The notes: generated from the letters alone by a model not told the origin. DNA of 64,000 nt from an uncultured Collinsella sp. (GCA_959023295.1 CAUFBM010000012.1:1-64000); one strand, 5' to 3'. Shown: positions 1 to 8,546, counted from the first letter of the stretch. Program-made: numbers and translations.

Positions 1-395
1 TTTGCCTCTTGACAATGTCCTGCTCATATTAAAAGGAACGTCCCTAAGTGCCGACAGTTAGGGACGTTCCTTTTGTGCCGGCATTCGGGGACACTCCTTG
101 CGGATTTGCGAGCAGTTTGCGCGTTTGTCGACGTAAGGATGTTCATTTGTCGACTTCTTGGGCTGTGGTCACCTGTTGTTTCTGTGGTGGCTGCAGGCAT
201 CTGGCTCAAAAGGGCGGGTTGGCCGTCTATGTTTGCCTGCGGTTTTGTTGCGGTGCACATTTTCGGTCAAGCTTTTCGTCAAGTGTTTGGTCAGCATCTG
301 GTTTGCAGTCGGAGGCCTATTTTGCCCGCGCTGGTCGTGGCTGCCCACCCTCCTCGTAAGCTCAAATTGAGGTCCATCAGTTTGAGGAGGATGCC
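1..395. other. Intergenic region with a hairpin repeat
   Basis: No credible gene is seen here; short open frames lack ribosome sites and recognisable products. The left part carries the hairpin at 31-74 and a following GTGCCGGCA...GGGGACACTCC block that recurs, inverted, at 16061-16110. A good ribosome site (GAGGAGG at about 383-389) belongs to the gene starting at 396. Confidence 0.6.
31..74. repeat. GGGACGTTCC hairpin repeat (17-bp perfect arms)
   Basis: Arms 31-47 and 58-74 are perfect inverted copies around a 10-nt loop; the right arm contains GGGACGTTCCTTTT. The same design (arm, 10-nt loop, arm) is seen at 27565-27602, and one arm recurs at about 16084-16100. This looks like a dispersed intergenic palindrome. 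The run of T in the right arm could also let it act as a terminator for an unseen upstream gene. Confidence 0.75.
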
Positions 396-1103
396 ATGAC
401 TGACCACGCTTTTGACCGAGCAGAGCTGGCTGAAGCCGTCGGCAACGATATTGCCGACATGGCCCAATTTTGGATGCTGCGGAAGTTTCAATTCCTGGAG
501 CCGGCGCGCGAACAGTTCGAGATTATCGTCGACCCGTGGCTCAGCTATTGCGAGGAACCTTCTCAAAACGAAATCATGGCCTACAACATGGCGTTTACCG
601 ATTGGCTGCTCTTCGAGCGCTCCTATCGCCATGGCAAAACGCTGCTCGAGCTATATGTTGATGAGCCGCCGGCATCGCTTTCGCCTGCCTCGCTCAAGCG
701 GCTCGAGCAGGTACGCGACACGCAGTATTTCTCGCGCTTTGGCATTTTGGACAAGAATCCTGCGTCCGGCATGGTCGTGCTGAAGGACACGCGCACCGAT
801 CATCGCTTTGATGTCTACGACCCGCATATCGTGCGGAAGGAGCATTGGAACGACGGCGCGATTGCGGTGCGCCTCGCCTGCGTCGACGATGTCTGGCTTA
901 CGGCGGGACAGCTCTACCTGTATGACATCGCGCGCCTGAACGACACGGCGGTCGATGGGCCTGGTGCGGTGCATCCCGAGGATCTGCAGGACGGCTTTGA
1001 CACCTCGTGCATCAGCTTCTTCTTGCGTCTGGTCCGCGACATCATGGGCGCCCGGGGGCGGTACGTAAAGTCGCTCAACATCTACGAGCAGGAGTGGAAG
1101 TAG
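396..1103 (+). CDS. Conserved-looking hypothetical protein, 235 aa
   Basis: Function not recognised. The ATG at 396 follows a strong ribosome site (GAGGAGG, about 7 nt away). The protein is acidic and soluble, with no signal peptide or membrane segment. Around residues 65-90 it has a stretch like 'WLLFERSYRHGKTLLELY', then a Leu/Ser-Pro segment and a beta-rich half with 'VLKDTRTDHRFDVYD'. This layout resembles the N-terminal module found before SEC-C metal-binding tails in some bacterial proteins, but no SEC-C cysteines are present here. That resemblance is from memory and weak. It stands alone, followed after about 40 bp by palindrome cluster A. Confidence 0.7.
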   Translation: MTDHAFDRAELAEAVGNDIADMAQFWMLRKFQFLEPAREQFEIIVDPWLSYCEEPSQNEIMAYNMAFTDWLLFERSYRHGKTLLELYVDEPPASLSPASLKRLEQVRDTQYFSRFGILDKNPASGMVVLKDTRTDHRFDVYDPHIVRKEHWNDGAIAVRLACVDDVWLTAGQLYLYDIARLNDTAVDGPGAVHPEDLQDGFDTSCISFFLRLVRDIMGARGRYVKSLNIYEQEWK

Positions 1104-1143
1104 GGGATGGGCAGCTGTCGCCTGCCTTGCCCTCTGTCTTTAT

Positions 1144-1281
1144 GTCTCGATCTGTAACGTTTAGGGACCTGGAGAACGTCTACCTGTTACAGGTCAAGAC
1201 GTTTGGCACCTGGTTGGGGGGGATGTCTCAATCTGTAACATCTAGCGGCCAAAAGTTGGTCTTCCTGTTACAGATCGAGAC
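1144..1281. repeat. 57-bp palindrome array, cluster A (2 units)
   Basis: Units lie at 1144-1200 and 1225-1281, each exactly 57 bp: a 15-bp left arm (consensus GTCTCGATCTGTAAC), a 27-nt centre, and a 15-bp right arm (GTTACAGATCGAGAC). Starts are 81 bp apart. The first unit has two arm mismatches and the second has one. The cluster ends only 26 bp before the chosen start of the endonuclease-like gene, so it lies in that gene's leader or promoter. Confidence 0.9.
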
Positions 1282-1307
1282 GTTTGTCGGCGGCGGCAAC
1301 GGTGACG

Positions 1308-2375
1308 ATGGTCCAGTTGTCCGATGTGGTGATGGAAGTGTCTAATACCGTTTTCAAACACAAGCATACGACTCGCAACACGTTGGCGCGGAGCAGGATG
1401 CTCGCGCGGCTCACGGAGGCGACCGAGCAAGGTGCACTGCTCGCAACGCATGACAATGCCGAGCTCATGTGGCTGCGACGCCATGTCGGAACCGACGATA
1501 TCGCGGAGCCCGAGTCGTATCTGTTCTGTTTTCAACATGATTGGGATACGTTGACACCGGCGGAGCGAGCGCTGCGTACCATCAAAGGGCTTGCAGAGTT
1601 TCATCCCGATTGGGCGTTTTGGGGTTATGACGCGGCACTTTTGTGGGGTTTGGAGGTGCCGAATGATCTGCTTGGGCCACGATATCTTGTTAAGACAGGT
1701 TGCTCGGTGACGTTGAGCAGCGGCTGCAGGTTGTTGCGTCCGCAGATGGCGGGCACGCTCGAGCGTGTTGATGGCGTGCGGGTGACGTCGTTTTGGCGCA
1801 CGGTGAAGGATTGTCTGCTGCGTGCGCCGTTTTCGTATGGTCTGGCGATCGCCGATTCTGCGCTGCGGGCGAAGGGCATATCGCGCGACGACCTCTGCGA
1901 ACGGCTCCAGGCCGATTGCGAGGGCAGACGCGGGTATCGCAGAGCTCAGGTGATTGCGTCGCATGCGGACGGGCTGTCCGAAAACGGTGGCGAGTCTCGG
2001 TTCCGGGCGTTCTTTATTGCATACGGTTTTCCGGTGCCAGAGTTGCAGGTGGAGTTTCGTGACCCGCTTGATTCGAGCCAAGTGTTTCGCGTTGATTATT
2101 TCTGGAGGCTAGAGGACGGGACGTGCGTGATTGGCGAGCTCGATGGAAAGGGAAAGTATGCCTTACAGAACGACGAGGGTCGGGAGTCGGTCGACCCATT
2201 CGTGGCAGAACGTCAGCGAGAGTCTCATCTGACGATGCTCGGACATAAGGTGCTGAGGTTTACGTTTGATGAGCTCAAGAACCCAGGGAAGCTGGCTGAA
2301 AAGATGAGGCTGGCGGGTATTTCGCAGCGGGCCGATTTGGCTGAGGGATGGAAGCGTCAGTGGTATGGGTGCTAA
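1308..2375 (+). CDS. AbiEi-like / DUF559-type endonuclease-fold protein, 355 aa
   Basis: The N-terminal part (about residues 18-65) resembles the winged-helix region of AbiEi-type proteins, with 'TTRNTLARSRMLARL'. The C-terminal part (about 240-335) has the pattern of DUF559/Vsr-like PD-(D/E)XK folds: 'RVDYFW' with Asp about 261, then 'GELDGKGKY' with Glu about 277 and a Lys a few residues on, then 'LGHKVLRFTFDEL'. Such two-part proteins are widespread in Actinomycetota with unproven function; a nuclease role is inferred from the fold pattern only. The frame is open from a TTG at 1284, but that start nearly touches repeat cluster A. ATG 1308 is preferred, although no strong ribosome site decides it. 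The gene is bracketed by palindrome clusters A and B, and no separate toxin gene is adjacent. Confidence 0.75.
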   Translation: MVQLSDVVMEVSNTVFKHKHTTRNTLARSRMLARLTEATEQGALLATHDNAELMWLRRHVGTDDIAEPESYLFCFQHDWDTLTPAERALRTIKGLAEFHPDWAFWGYDAALLWGLEVPNDLLGPRYLVKTGCSVTLSSGCRLLRPQMAGTLERVDGVRVTSFWRTVKDCLLRAPFSYGLAIADSALRAKGISRDDLCERLQADCEGRRGYRRAQVIASHADGLSENGGESRFRAFFIAYGFPVPELQVEFRDPLDSSQVFRVDYFWRLEDGTCVIGELDGKGKYALQNDEGRESVDPFVAERQRESHLTMLGHKVLRFTFDELKNPGKLAEKMRLAGISQRADLAEGWKRQWYGC

Positions 2376-2416
2376 GGGGTGCAACTGACGCGAATGTGGT
2401 TGTTTCTGCCGAGTTT

Positions 2417-2714
2417 GTCTCGATCTGTAACAACAAGGGGCCGTTTGGCCTCGTAGCTGTTACAGATCGAGACAGAAGGTTGGCTGCCGCTAAAAGATCT
2501 CAATCTGTAACATCTCGAGGCCGAAAACCTGTCTACTTGTTACAGATTTAGATGTTTGACGACAGGGCTGGAGAATATCTTAATCTGTAACATCTAACGG
2601 CCAAAAACCGCTCTAACTGTTACAGATCGAGACAAAGGTTGGACGCGGTGCCGAAAGATCTCGATCTGTAACATCTGGCTGCTAAAACCCGGTCTACCTG
2701 TTACAGATCTAGAC
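2417..2714. repeat. 57-bp palindrome array, cluster B (4 units)
   Basis: Units lie at 2417-2473, 2497-2553, 2577-2633 and 2658-2714; each is 57 bp and starts are 80, 80 and 81 bp apart. The first unit has perfect 15-bp arms. The others differ at arm positions 1, 5 and 6, mostly by transitions. The 27-nt centres and the 23-24-nt linkers differ between units. The cluster fills most of the gap between the nuclease-like gene and the amidohydrolase. Confidence 0.92.
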
Positions 2715-2863
2715 ATTTTCCTGATGTCGCTGGGGTGGGACTGCAACGCATTTCGTTCCCCGCATCTCCTTCTTGCTCCGTTAACCGATATGTCCGCAGC
2801 AATTCCGCCGCGCTAGGTAATAATGGACAAATGTTCAAGTTAATCGTGAGGGAGGAGCTCGAT

Positions 2864-4234
2864 ATGGCATCTGCCGATCGTTCTACGTTGTTTATCAATG
2901 CGACCATTCTGGATGGTTCGGAACATATGGAGCCGCAACCCGATATGGCCGTGACTGTTGAGCGCGGCGTCATCACCTGGATGGGGCCGAGTGCTGTGGC
3001 ACAGGCGCCTGCAGGTGCCGAGGTTATCGACCTGGGTGGTGCGTATCTCATGCCCGGTCTCATCAATATGCACGTGCACCTGTGCGGCTCGGGCAAGCCT
3101 GTCTCGGCCGGCGATGCGGGAGCGCTGATGAAGAAACTCGATAATCCCGTGGGCCGTGCCATCGTCCGCCGCATCCTCAAGGGCAGTGCCCAGCAGCAGC
3201 TGGCAAGCGGCGTGACCACAGTGCGCGGCGCGGGCGACCCGCTGTTTGCCGACATTGCCGTGCGCGACGCTATCGACGCCGGCAAGTATCAGGGTCCGCG
3301 CCTGGTAGCGCCGGGAACGGGCGTCACGGTGCCGGGCGGCCATGGCGCGGGCTTGTTCGCCCAGGTGGCCAACAGCCCCGTCGAGGCAGCCGAGCAGGTG
3401 CGAGACCTGTATGCGCGCGGCGCCGACGTCATTAAGCTGTTCGTAACGGGCGGTGTGTTCGATGCGACCGAGGTGGGCGAGCCGGGCGTGCTGCGTATGC
3501 CGGTGGAGGTTGCCGCGGCGGCGTGCAAGGCGGCGCACGAGGTGGGTCTGCCGGTTATGGCTCATGTCGAGAGCACCGAGGGCGTGAAGGCCGCGCTTGA
3601 GGCCGGGGTCGACACGATCGAGCACGGTGCCCCGATGACGCCCGAGATCCTGGAGCTGTACCGTGGCGCCGCGGGCACGCAGCTCGAGGGACGTGCGCCC
3701 AGCGTTACCTGCACGATCAGCCCGGCGCTGCCGTTTGTGTTGCTCGACCCGGATAAGACTCATTCGACTGACACGCAAAAGAAGAACGGCGACATCGTGT
3801 GCTCGGGCATTATTGAGAGCGCCCGTGCCGCACTGGAAGCTGACGTTAAGGTGGGCCTTGGCACGGACTCGAGCTGCCCGTTCGTGACGCAGTACGACAT
3901 GTGGCGTGAGGTGGCCTATTTTGCCAAGTATGTCGGCGTGAGCAACGCCTTCGCGCTGCATACGGCTACACAGGTCAATGCCGAGCTGTTGGGTCTGGGC
4001 GGCGAGACCGGCACGATCGAGTGCGGCAAGGCTGCCGATATCTTGGTAACGCGCAAGAATCCGCTCGATGACCTGTGCGCTCTGCGTGAGCCGATACATG
4101 TGATGTGTCGCGGTGATCTGGTACGCAAGCTCAAGGTGAAGCGTATTCCCGAGGTGGACGCCGAGCTCGACGCGATTATGGCCATGCCTGCCGAAGCGCT
4201 GGCTGAGGAGCTGGCCCGCGACAGTGTGGCGTAG
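2864..4234 (+). CDS. Metal-dependent amidohydrolase, 456 aa
   Basis: Belongs to the amidohydrolase superfamily (imidazolonepropionase/Xaa-Pro dipeptidase-like branch), which hydrolyses amide or cyclic amide bonds with one or two metal ions in a TIM barrel. Visible ligands in order: 'NMHVHL' (HxH), a candidate carboxylated lysine in 'VIKLFVTGG', His in 'MAHVES', His in 'IEHGAP', and the catalytic Asp in 'GTDSSCP'. All are intact, so an active enzyme is expected; the substrate cannot be told. The C-terminal 'GKAADILV' strand is typical. ATG 2864 was chosen for its ribosome site (GGGAGGAG, about 7 nt); an upstream in-frame extension lacks one. Monocistronic, ending in a terminator at 4269-4305. 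Confidence 0.9.
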   Translation: MASADRSTLFINATILDGSEHMEPQPDMAVTVERGVITWMGPSAVAQAPAGAEVIDLGGAYLMPGLINMHVHLCGSGKPVSAGDAGALMKKLDNPVGRAIVRRILKGSAQQQLASGVTTVRGAGDPLFADIAVRDAIDAGKYQGPRLVAPGTGVTVPGGHGAGLFAQVANSPVEAAEQVRDLYARGADVIKLFVTGGVFDATEVGEPGVLRMPVEVAAAACKAAHEVGLPVMAHVESTEGVKAALEAGVDTIEHGAPMTPEILELYRGAAGTQLEGRAPSVTCTISPALPFVLLDPDKTHSTDTQKKNGDIVCSGIIESARAALEADVKVGLGTDSSCPFVTQYDMWREVAYFAKYVGVSNAFALHTATQVNAELLGLGGETGTIECGKAADILVTRKNPLDDLCALREPIHVMCRGDLVRKLKVKRIPEVDAELDAIMAMPAEALAEELARDSVA

Positions 4235-4268
4235 ATGTGACAAAGGGGCAGCTCCGTTGCCGCATGCA

Positions 4269-4305
4269 AAAAGCTGAGGTCTCAACACGAGGCCTCGGCT
4301 TTTTT
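4269..4305 (+). terminator. Rho-independent terminator after the amidohydrolase gene
   Basis: A GC-rich stem (AAGCTGAGG... / ...CCTCGGCTT) is followed by a run of T. Confidence 0.85.
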
Positions 4306-4367
4306 ATCGAACAAATACTTAAGATTTGGGACAAACAAACCTGATTAATTTGTCCCGCGTGCGGGCG

Positions 4368-4841
4368 TTAGGAGCGGGTTTCCATCTTGGCGTGGCACTT
4401 GGGGCAGGTGACGCGGATCTTGCCTTTGCCCTTGGGGACGGAGAGCATCTGGCCGCAGTTGGGGCACTTGAGGTATGCCGTGGTCTTGCGACCCTTCCAC
4501 ATCTTCTTGGCCGTGCGCTTGGCACGCTCAAAGTCTTCCTTGCTGGTACCGGCCGTGCGCGAGGCGTTGGCAGCCGCGGCGCCGCTACCCAAGCTCGCTA
4601 CGAACTTGCCCAGGCCGGGGACGTTAGCGGTCGCGGCGACAAAGGCCGCGTTTTCCTTGCGACGTGCGTCGATGTTTTTGGACAGGCCGCGCAGCACGCC
4701 AATCACGATTACGGCGATGGCAATCCAGCTGAGCCACTGGATATGGGCTATCGATCCGATCATCGCGATGACGATGCCGGCAAAACCCATCACGATGGTG
4801 AGCTCATCGGCGCCATTGCGGCCCTTCATAAAGTCATTCAT
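4368..4841 (-). CDS. Small membrane protein with C-terminal zinc ribbon, 157 aa
   Basis: Two hydrophobic helices at about residues 15-55 ('IVMGFAGIVIAMIG', 'WIAIAVIVIGVL') are followed by a basic, Ala-rich linker and a C-terminal zinc ribbon ('CPNCGQ' ... 'CPKCHAKM'). The role is unknown; zinc ribbons of this kind often bind nucleic acid or protein. The ATG at 4841 (reverse strand) has an AAAGG ribosome site about 8 nt upstream; a longer frame starting further upstream has none. It is last on the reverse strand in this block, with its own intergenic hairpin upstream (4897-4943), so it is probably transcribed apart from the copper operon. Confidence 0.75.
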   Translation of the reverse strand: MNDFMKGRNGADELTIVMGFAGIVIAMIGSIAHIQWLSWIAIAVIVIGVLRGLSKNIDARRKENAAFVAATANVPGLGKFVASLGSGAAAANASRTAGTSKEDFERAKRTAKKMWKGRKTTAYLKCPNCGQMLSVPKGKGKIRVTCPKCHAKMETRS

Positions 4842-4896
4842 GCAAATTGCCTTTCGTTCGATATGCTGCACGCCTTTATACCCGATTTAGAGCAAG

Positions 4897-4943
4897 GGGG
4901 ACAGGTCAATCTGCACCAAGGTGGTGCAAACATACCTGTCCCC
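4897..4943. repeat. Nested hairpin repeat (GGGGACAGGT outer arms)
   Basis: Outer arms GGGGACAGGT (4897-4906) and ACCTGTCCCC (4934-4943) enclose an inner stem TGCACC (4912-4917) / GGTGCA (4923-4928). The same nested design with the same inner stem occurs at 15991-16055, so this is a dispersed repeat family. Confidence 0.75.
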
Positions 4944-4987
4944 GATGCACCAAGAAGGTGCAAAGCAGTCCGTCCCCAATGCCCCAA

Positions 4988-5260
4988 TTACTTGGAGAGT
5001 TTGACGACGACGCGTTCGATCTCGGCGAGCTTGGCGGCTTTGAGGTCTTCGTCGCCCGATTCGATTGCCGAAGTCACGCAGCCCTCGATATGCGCCTTGA
5101 GCACATCGGCGTTGATGCGCGCAATGAGCGCCTGCGTTGCCATGAGCTGCGTGGAAATATCGACGCAGTAGCGGTCCTCATCGACCATCCGCAAGATGCC
5201 GTCGATCTGCCCGCGTGCCGTCTTGAGCATGCGGGTCACCGATTTGTGGTCTGCCATCAT
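4988..5260 (-). CDS. csoR: CsoR-family copper-sensing repressor, 90 aa
   Basis: An all-helical DUF156/CsoR protein of usual length. The Cu(I) ligand set C-H-C is visible: Cys in 'RYCVDIS', then His and Cys in 'HIEGCV'. These residues, and the copper genes beside it, favour copper over formaldehyde or sulfide sensing. CsoR proteins bind DNA when metal-free and release it on binding Cu(I). It is last in the order copA-copZ-csoR, 48 bp after copZ. The start is the first of two ATGs at 5260, with GAGGA 6 nt upstream. A matching operator candidate lies at 8072-8092, ahead of copA, which suggests autoregulation of the whole operon. Confidence 0.93.
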   Translation of the reverse strand: MMADHKSVTRMLKTARGQIDGILRMVDEDRYCVDISTQLMATQALIARINADVLKAHIEGCVTSAIESGDEDLKAAKLAEIERVVVKLSK

Positions 5261-5308
5261 GGCGGGTCCTCGTTTCTGGTCGATGGGGTCGAATGCTTCT
5301 GGTGGCTG

Positions 5309-5530
5309 CTACGCGGCGGTCACGGACAGGGCGTGGAACTTCTCGCCGGCGCCCTCGACGGCGGCAGCGAGCTGCTCGGCGGTCACGGTGTCGGCGCACT
5401 CCACCTGGACGGTCTGGGTCTCGTGATCGGCGTCGGCGTCGGTCACGCCGGCAACGTTGAGCAACGCCGTCTCGACGGTGGCGTCGCAGTGGCCGCACAT
5501 GAGGCCGGAAGTCTTGATTGTGTATCGCAT
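5309..5530 (-). CDS. copZ: CopZ-type copper chaperone (HMA domain), 73 aa
   Basis: A single heavy-metal-associated domain with the 'LMCGHC' CxxC loop that binds Cu(I), followed by 'GVTDADADHETQTVQVEC' typical of the beta-alpha-beta-beta-alpha-beta fold. It delivers copper to the CopA ATPase. The ATG at 5530 has AGAGAGGA about 7 nt upstream; a longer upstream frame reads through non-conserved sequence and was not used. It lies between copA (147 bp upstream) and csoR. The 147-bp gap holds no recognised gene. Confidence 0.92.
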   Translation of the reverse strand: MRYTIKTSGLMCGHCDATVETALLNVAGVTDADADHETQTVQVECADTVTAEQLAAAVEGAGEKFHALSVTAA

Positions 5531-5677
5531 CGGTATTCCTCTCTGTTGTGTCGGCTTTCCCAGGCACCCGACCTTGGCCTTCAAGCCGTCGCTCGCGTAC
5601 CAAAGTACGCGTCGCTCCTCTTTCAGGTCAATCTCGGGCACCTGGAAAACCCGTTCTAAATGGACTTAAGGGTGAAC

Positions 5678-8017
5678 CTATTTTGCCACTTTAGGCTTAA
5701 AGGTTCGTAGGCGCAGCGCATTGCTTACGACGCACACGCTCGACAGGCTCATGGCCGCGGCGCCGAACATCGGCGAGAGCTGCCAACCGGTGAGGGGGAA
5801 GAACACGCCCGCCGCCAGCGGAATGCCGATGCCGTTGTAGAACAGCGCCCAGAACAGGTCCTGCTTGATGTTGCGGATTGTGGCACGTGACAGCTCGATG
5901 GCACGGGCGACGTCCATGAGATCGCTGCGCATGAGTACCACGTCGGCGCCCTCCTTGGCGATGTCGGCGCCGGTGCCGATAGCAAGGCCCACGTCGGCGC
6001 GCGCCAGGGCGGGGGAGTCGTTGATGCCGTCGCCCACCATGGCGACCTTGCTGCCCGCATCCTGCAGTTCGCGCACGTGGCGCTCCTTGTCGGCGGGGAG
6101 GACGTCGGCGATGACCTGTTCGCTGCTCAGCCCCACGCGGCGGGCGATGGCCTCGGCCGTCACGCGGTTGTCGCCGGTGAGCATGCGCACGTCGACGCCG
6201 AGCTTGCGGAGCGCAGCGATGGCCTCGGCGCTCGTCTCTTTGACCTCGTCAGCCACGGCGATGGTACCGACAAGCTCGCTGTTCTTGGCAAAGAACAGCG
6301 GTGTCTTGCCTTCGGCGGCGAGCTGTTCGGCAAGGCCCGCGGGCACGGTAACGCCCAGCTCGTCCATCAGACGCACGTTGCCGGCTGCGATGACATTTTG
6401 TCCCTCGCGCGCCGTAACGCCACGACCGGGCACGGCGGCAAAGTCCTCGACCATGCGCGCGACAATTCCGCGCGCCTCGCACTCGGCCATAATCGCCTCG
6501 GCCAGCGGGTGCTCGCTTGAGCGCTCCAACGCGGCGGTCAGCTTGAGCAGCGCCTTTTCGCTCATGGCGCGCGAGCCGTCAGCACGCGTGGCTACCACGA
6601 TATCGGTCACGGCAGGCTTGCCGCGGGTGACCGTGCCCGTCTTATCGAGCACCACCGTGCCCACGCTGCGCAGATTCTCCAGCGCTTCGGCGCTCTTAAA
6701 CAGAATGCCCATCTCGGCGCCCTTGCCGGTGCCCACCATAATGGCGACGGGCGTGGCTAGGCCGAGTGCACACGGACAGCTGATCACCAGCACAGCGACG
6801 GCGGAGGTGAGCGCTTCGTTGACGCTTCCGGTCAGTGTCATCCACGCCAAGAAGGTCACGGCCGAGATCACGAACACCACGGGCACGAACACGCCGGCGA
6901 CCTTGTCGGCCATGCGGGCGATGGGCGCCTTGGTGGCGTTGGCGTCCTCGACAAGCTTGATGATCTTGGCGAGCGATGTCTCGGCACCCACACGCGTGGC
7001 GCGGAAGGTAAACGAGCCGGTGCGGTTGACGGTGGCGGCGTTGACGGTGTCACCGGCGGTCTTTTCCACGGGGATGGACTCGCCGGTCAGCGCGCTCTCG
7101 TCCACGGCCGAGCTGCCCTCGAGCACCACGCCATCGACGGGGATGGACTCGCCGGGGCGTACGCGCAGGATCTGGCCGGGAAGGATGCTGTCGACGTCGA
7201 CGGTGGTCTCGCTGCCGTCCTCTGCCACGACGGTCGCGGTCTTGGGCGCCAGGTCGATCAGCGCCTCGATAGCGCCGCCGGTTTTGGACTTGCTGCGCGT
7301 CTCGAGGTATTTGCCCACGGTGACGAGCGACAGGATCGTGCCTGCGCTCTCAAAATACAGATTGTCCATGCCCGTCATCATGGCCTCGTGGACCTGACCC
7401 GCGGCTAACTGGTCGGCCATGATGAACATGGCGTAGAGCGACCGGGCGATGGAGGCGGTGGCGCCCACGGCGATGAGGGCGTCCATGGTGGGCGCGCCGT
7501 GCGCGAGCGATTTAAACCCGTTGATAAAGTACGCGTCGTTGACATAGACGATGGGGATGAGCAGGACGAGCTCGGTGAGGGCGAGCGTCATGCTGTGGGT
7601 ATGGTCGGTGAAGACGCCGGGCAGCGGCCAGCCAAGCATGTGCCCCATGCCTATGTAGAACAGCGGGATGAGGAATACGATTGAGACGATGAGACGAGTG
7701 CGCATGGCAGAGGCGGCGGCCTCCAGTTTTTTGGTGGGCGACTCCATATGGGCGGCGCCGGACCTGGCTTGCGTACTGCTGCTTTGGGCGGCGTCGGTGC
7801 CCGTGCTGACGGGTGAGGCCGAGTAGCCAGCGCGATCGACGGCGGTGCAGATGTCGTCGGGAGTGACCTGCGCGGGGTCATAGTCGACCATCATGGAGCC
7901 GGCGAGCAGATTGACCGCGACGCTCTCGACGCCGTCGAGCTTGCTCACGGCGCGGTCTACGTGCGCCTGGCAAGCGGCACACGTCATGCCGCCCACATCG
8001 AATTTATCTTGAGCCAT
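5678..8017 (-). CDS. copA: Cu(I)-exporting P1B-type ATPase, 779 aa
   Basis: Pumps Cu(I) out of the cytoplasm using ATP. One N-terminal HMA domain has 'GMTCAAC' (residues 10-16), followed by eight expected membrane helices. The transport motif 'SCPCALGLATP' lies near residue 412, the phosphorylation site 'DKTGT' near 457, 'SEHPLAEAI' in the nucleotide-binding domain, and 'GDGINDSPAL' in the hinge. Everything needed for activity is present and the length is normal. The ATG at 8017 has an AAGGAG site. It is first in the copA-copZ-csoR operon. Upstream is a CsoR-like operator inside a candidate promoter, then palindrome cluster C. Confidence 0.95.
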   Translation of the reverse strand: MAQDKFDVGGMTCAACQAHVDRAVSKLDGVESVAVNLLAGSMMVDYDPAQVTPDDICTAVDRAGYSASPVSTGTDAAQSSSTQARSGAAHMESPTKKLEAAASAMRTRLIVSIVFLIPLFYIGMGHMLGWPLPGVFTDHTHSMTLALTELVLLIPIVYVNDAYFINGFKSLAHGAPTMDALIAVGATASIARSLYAMFIMADQLAAGQVHEAMMTGMDNLYFESAGTILSLVTVGKYLETRSKSKTGGAIEALIDLAPKTATVVAEDGSETTVDVDSILPGQILRVRPGESIPVDGVVLEGSSAVDESALTGESIPVEKTAGDTVNAATVNRTGSFTFRATRVGAETSLAKIIKLVEDANATKAPIARMADKVAGVFVPVVFVISAVTFLAWMTLTGSVNEALTSAVAVLVISCPCALGLATPVAIMVGTGKGAEMGILFKSAEALENLRSVGTVVLDKTGTVTRGKPAVTDIVVATRADGSRAMSEKALLKLTAALERSSEHPLAEAIMAECEARGIVARMVEDFAAVPGRGVTAREGQNVIAAGNVRLMDELGVTVPAGLAEQLAAEGKTPLFFAKNSELVGTIAVADEVKETSAEAIAALRKLGVDVRMLTGDNRVTAEAIARRVGLSSEQVIADVLPADKERHVRELQDAGSKVAMVGDGINDSPALARADVGLAIGTGADIAKEGADVVLMRSDLMDVARAIELSRATIRNIKQDLFWALFYNGIGIPLAAGVFFPLTGWQLSPMFGAAAMSLSSVCVVSNALRLRTFKPKVAK

Positions 8018-8064
8018 GGCTTCTCCTTTCTGTGGTTCGCTGTTGGAATTGTTAACCTGCTGAT

Positions 8065-8095
8065 ACTATACACCCATACCCCCTGGGGGTGTCCA
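8065..8095 (-). promoter_or_regulatory. Candidate CsoR operator within the copA promoter
   Basis: The block at 8072-8092 contains the G/C-rich dyad CCCCCTGGGGG inside an ACCC...GGGTGT context, typical of CsoR operators. Read on the reverse strand it lies between a -35-like TGGACA and a -10-like TATAGT separated by 19 bp. The operator's position in the spacer would let CsoR block RNA polymerase. The spacing is longer than the usual 17 bp. Inferred from pattern only. Confidence 0.6.
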
Positions 8096-8168
8096 GTAAT
8101 GGTTGGAATGTATGACTTTTCATTACAGATGAGGGCGGCTGCTCAATCGGTGGCCGTCCTAACCAATC

Positions 8169-8546
8169 ATCTCAATCTGTAACATCTAGCAGGGAAAATG
8201 ACCTCTAACTGTTACAGATCAAGACATAGAAATCGGCCGAAAACTAACGTCTCGATCTGTAACAACTAGACCCCGTTTTACCGAGTATTTGTTACAGATC
8301 AAGACAAACAGTTGGCAGGAAACTCAATGTCTCAATCTGTAACGTCTAGCAGGGAAAATGACCTCTAACTGTTACAGATCGAGACAGACTGCCCGGGGTC
8401 AGCTCAAATGTCTTGATCTGTAACATCTAGAGAGGTTTTTAACCCCTTACTGTTACAGATTGAGATGTTGTCTCGCGGGGCGGGGGTTTGTCTCGTTCTG
8501 TAACATCTAGACCTGTATCTGCCGAGCTAGTGTTACAGATCAAGAC
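8169..8546. repeat. 57-bp palindrome array, cluster C (5 units)
   Basis: Units lie at 8169-8225, 8249-8305, 8329-8385, 8410-8466 and 8490-8546; starts are 80, 80, 81 and 80 bp apart. The first and third units have 27-nt centres that differ at one base, which suggests local duplication; the others differ strongly. Arms vary mainly at positions 1, 5 and 6. The cluster fills the gap between the copA promoter and the 3' end of the kinase gene. Confidence 0.93.

Noticed and set aside
48..399. Overlapping small forward frames before the first gene
   Set aside because: They pass through a hairpin repeat, have no ribosome sites, and encode nothing recognisable.
8169..8546. Palindrome cluster read as a CRISPR array
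   Set aside because: Repeats are only 15 bp, alternate in orientation and enclose two different gap lengths (27 and 23-24 nt); no cas gene is in the window and two centres are nearly identical.
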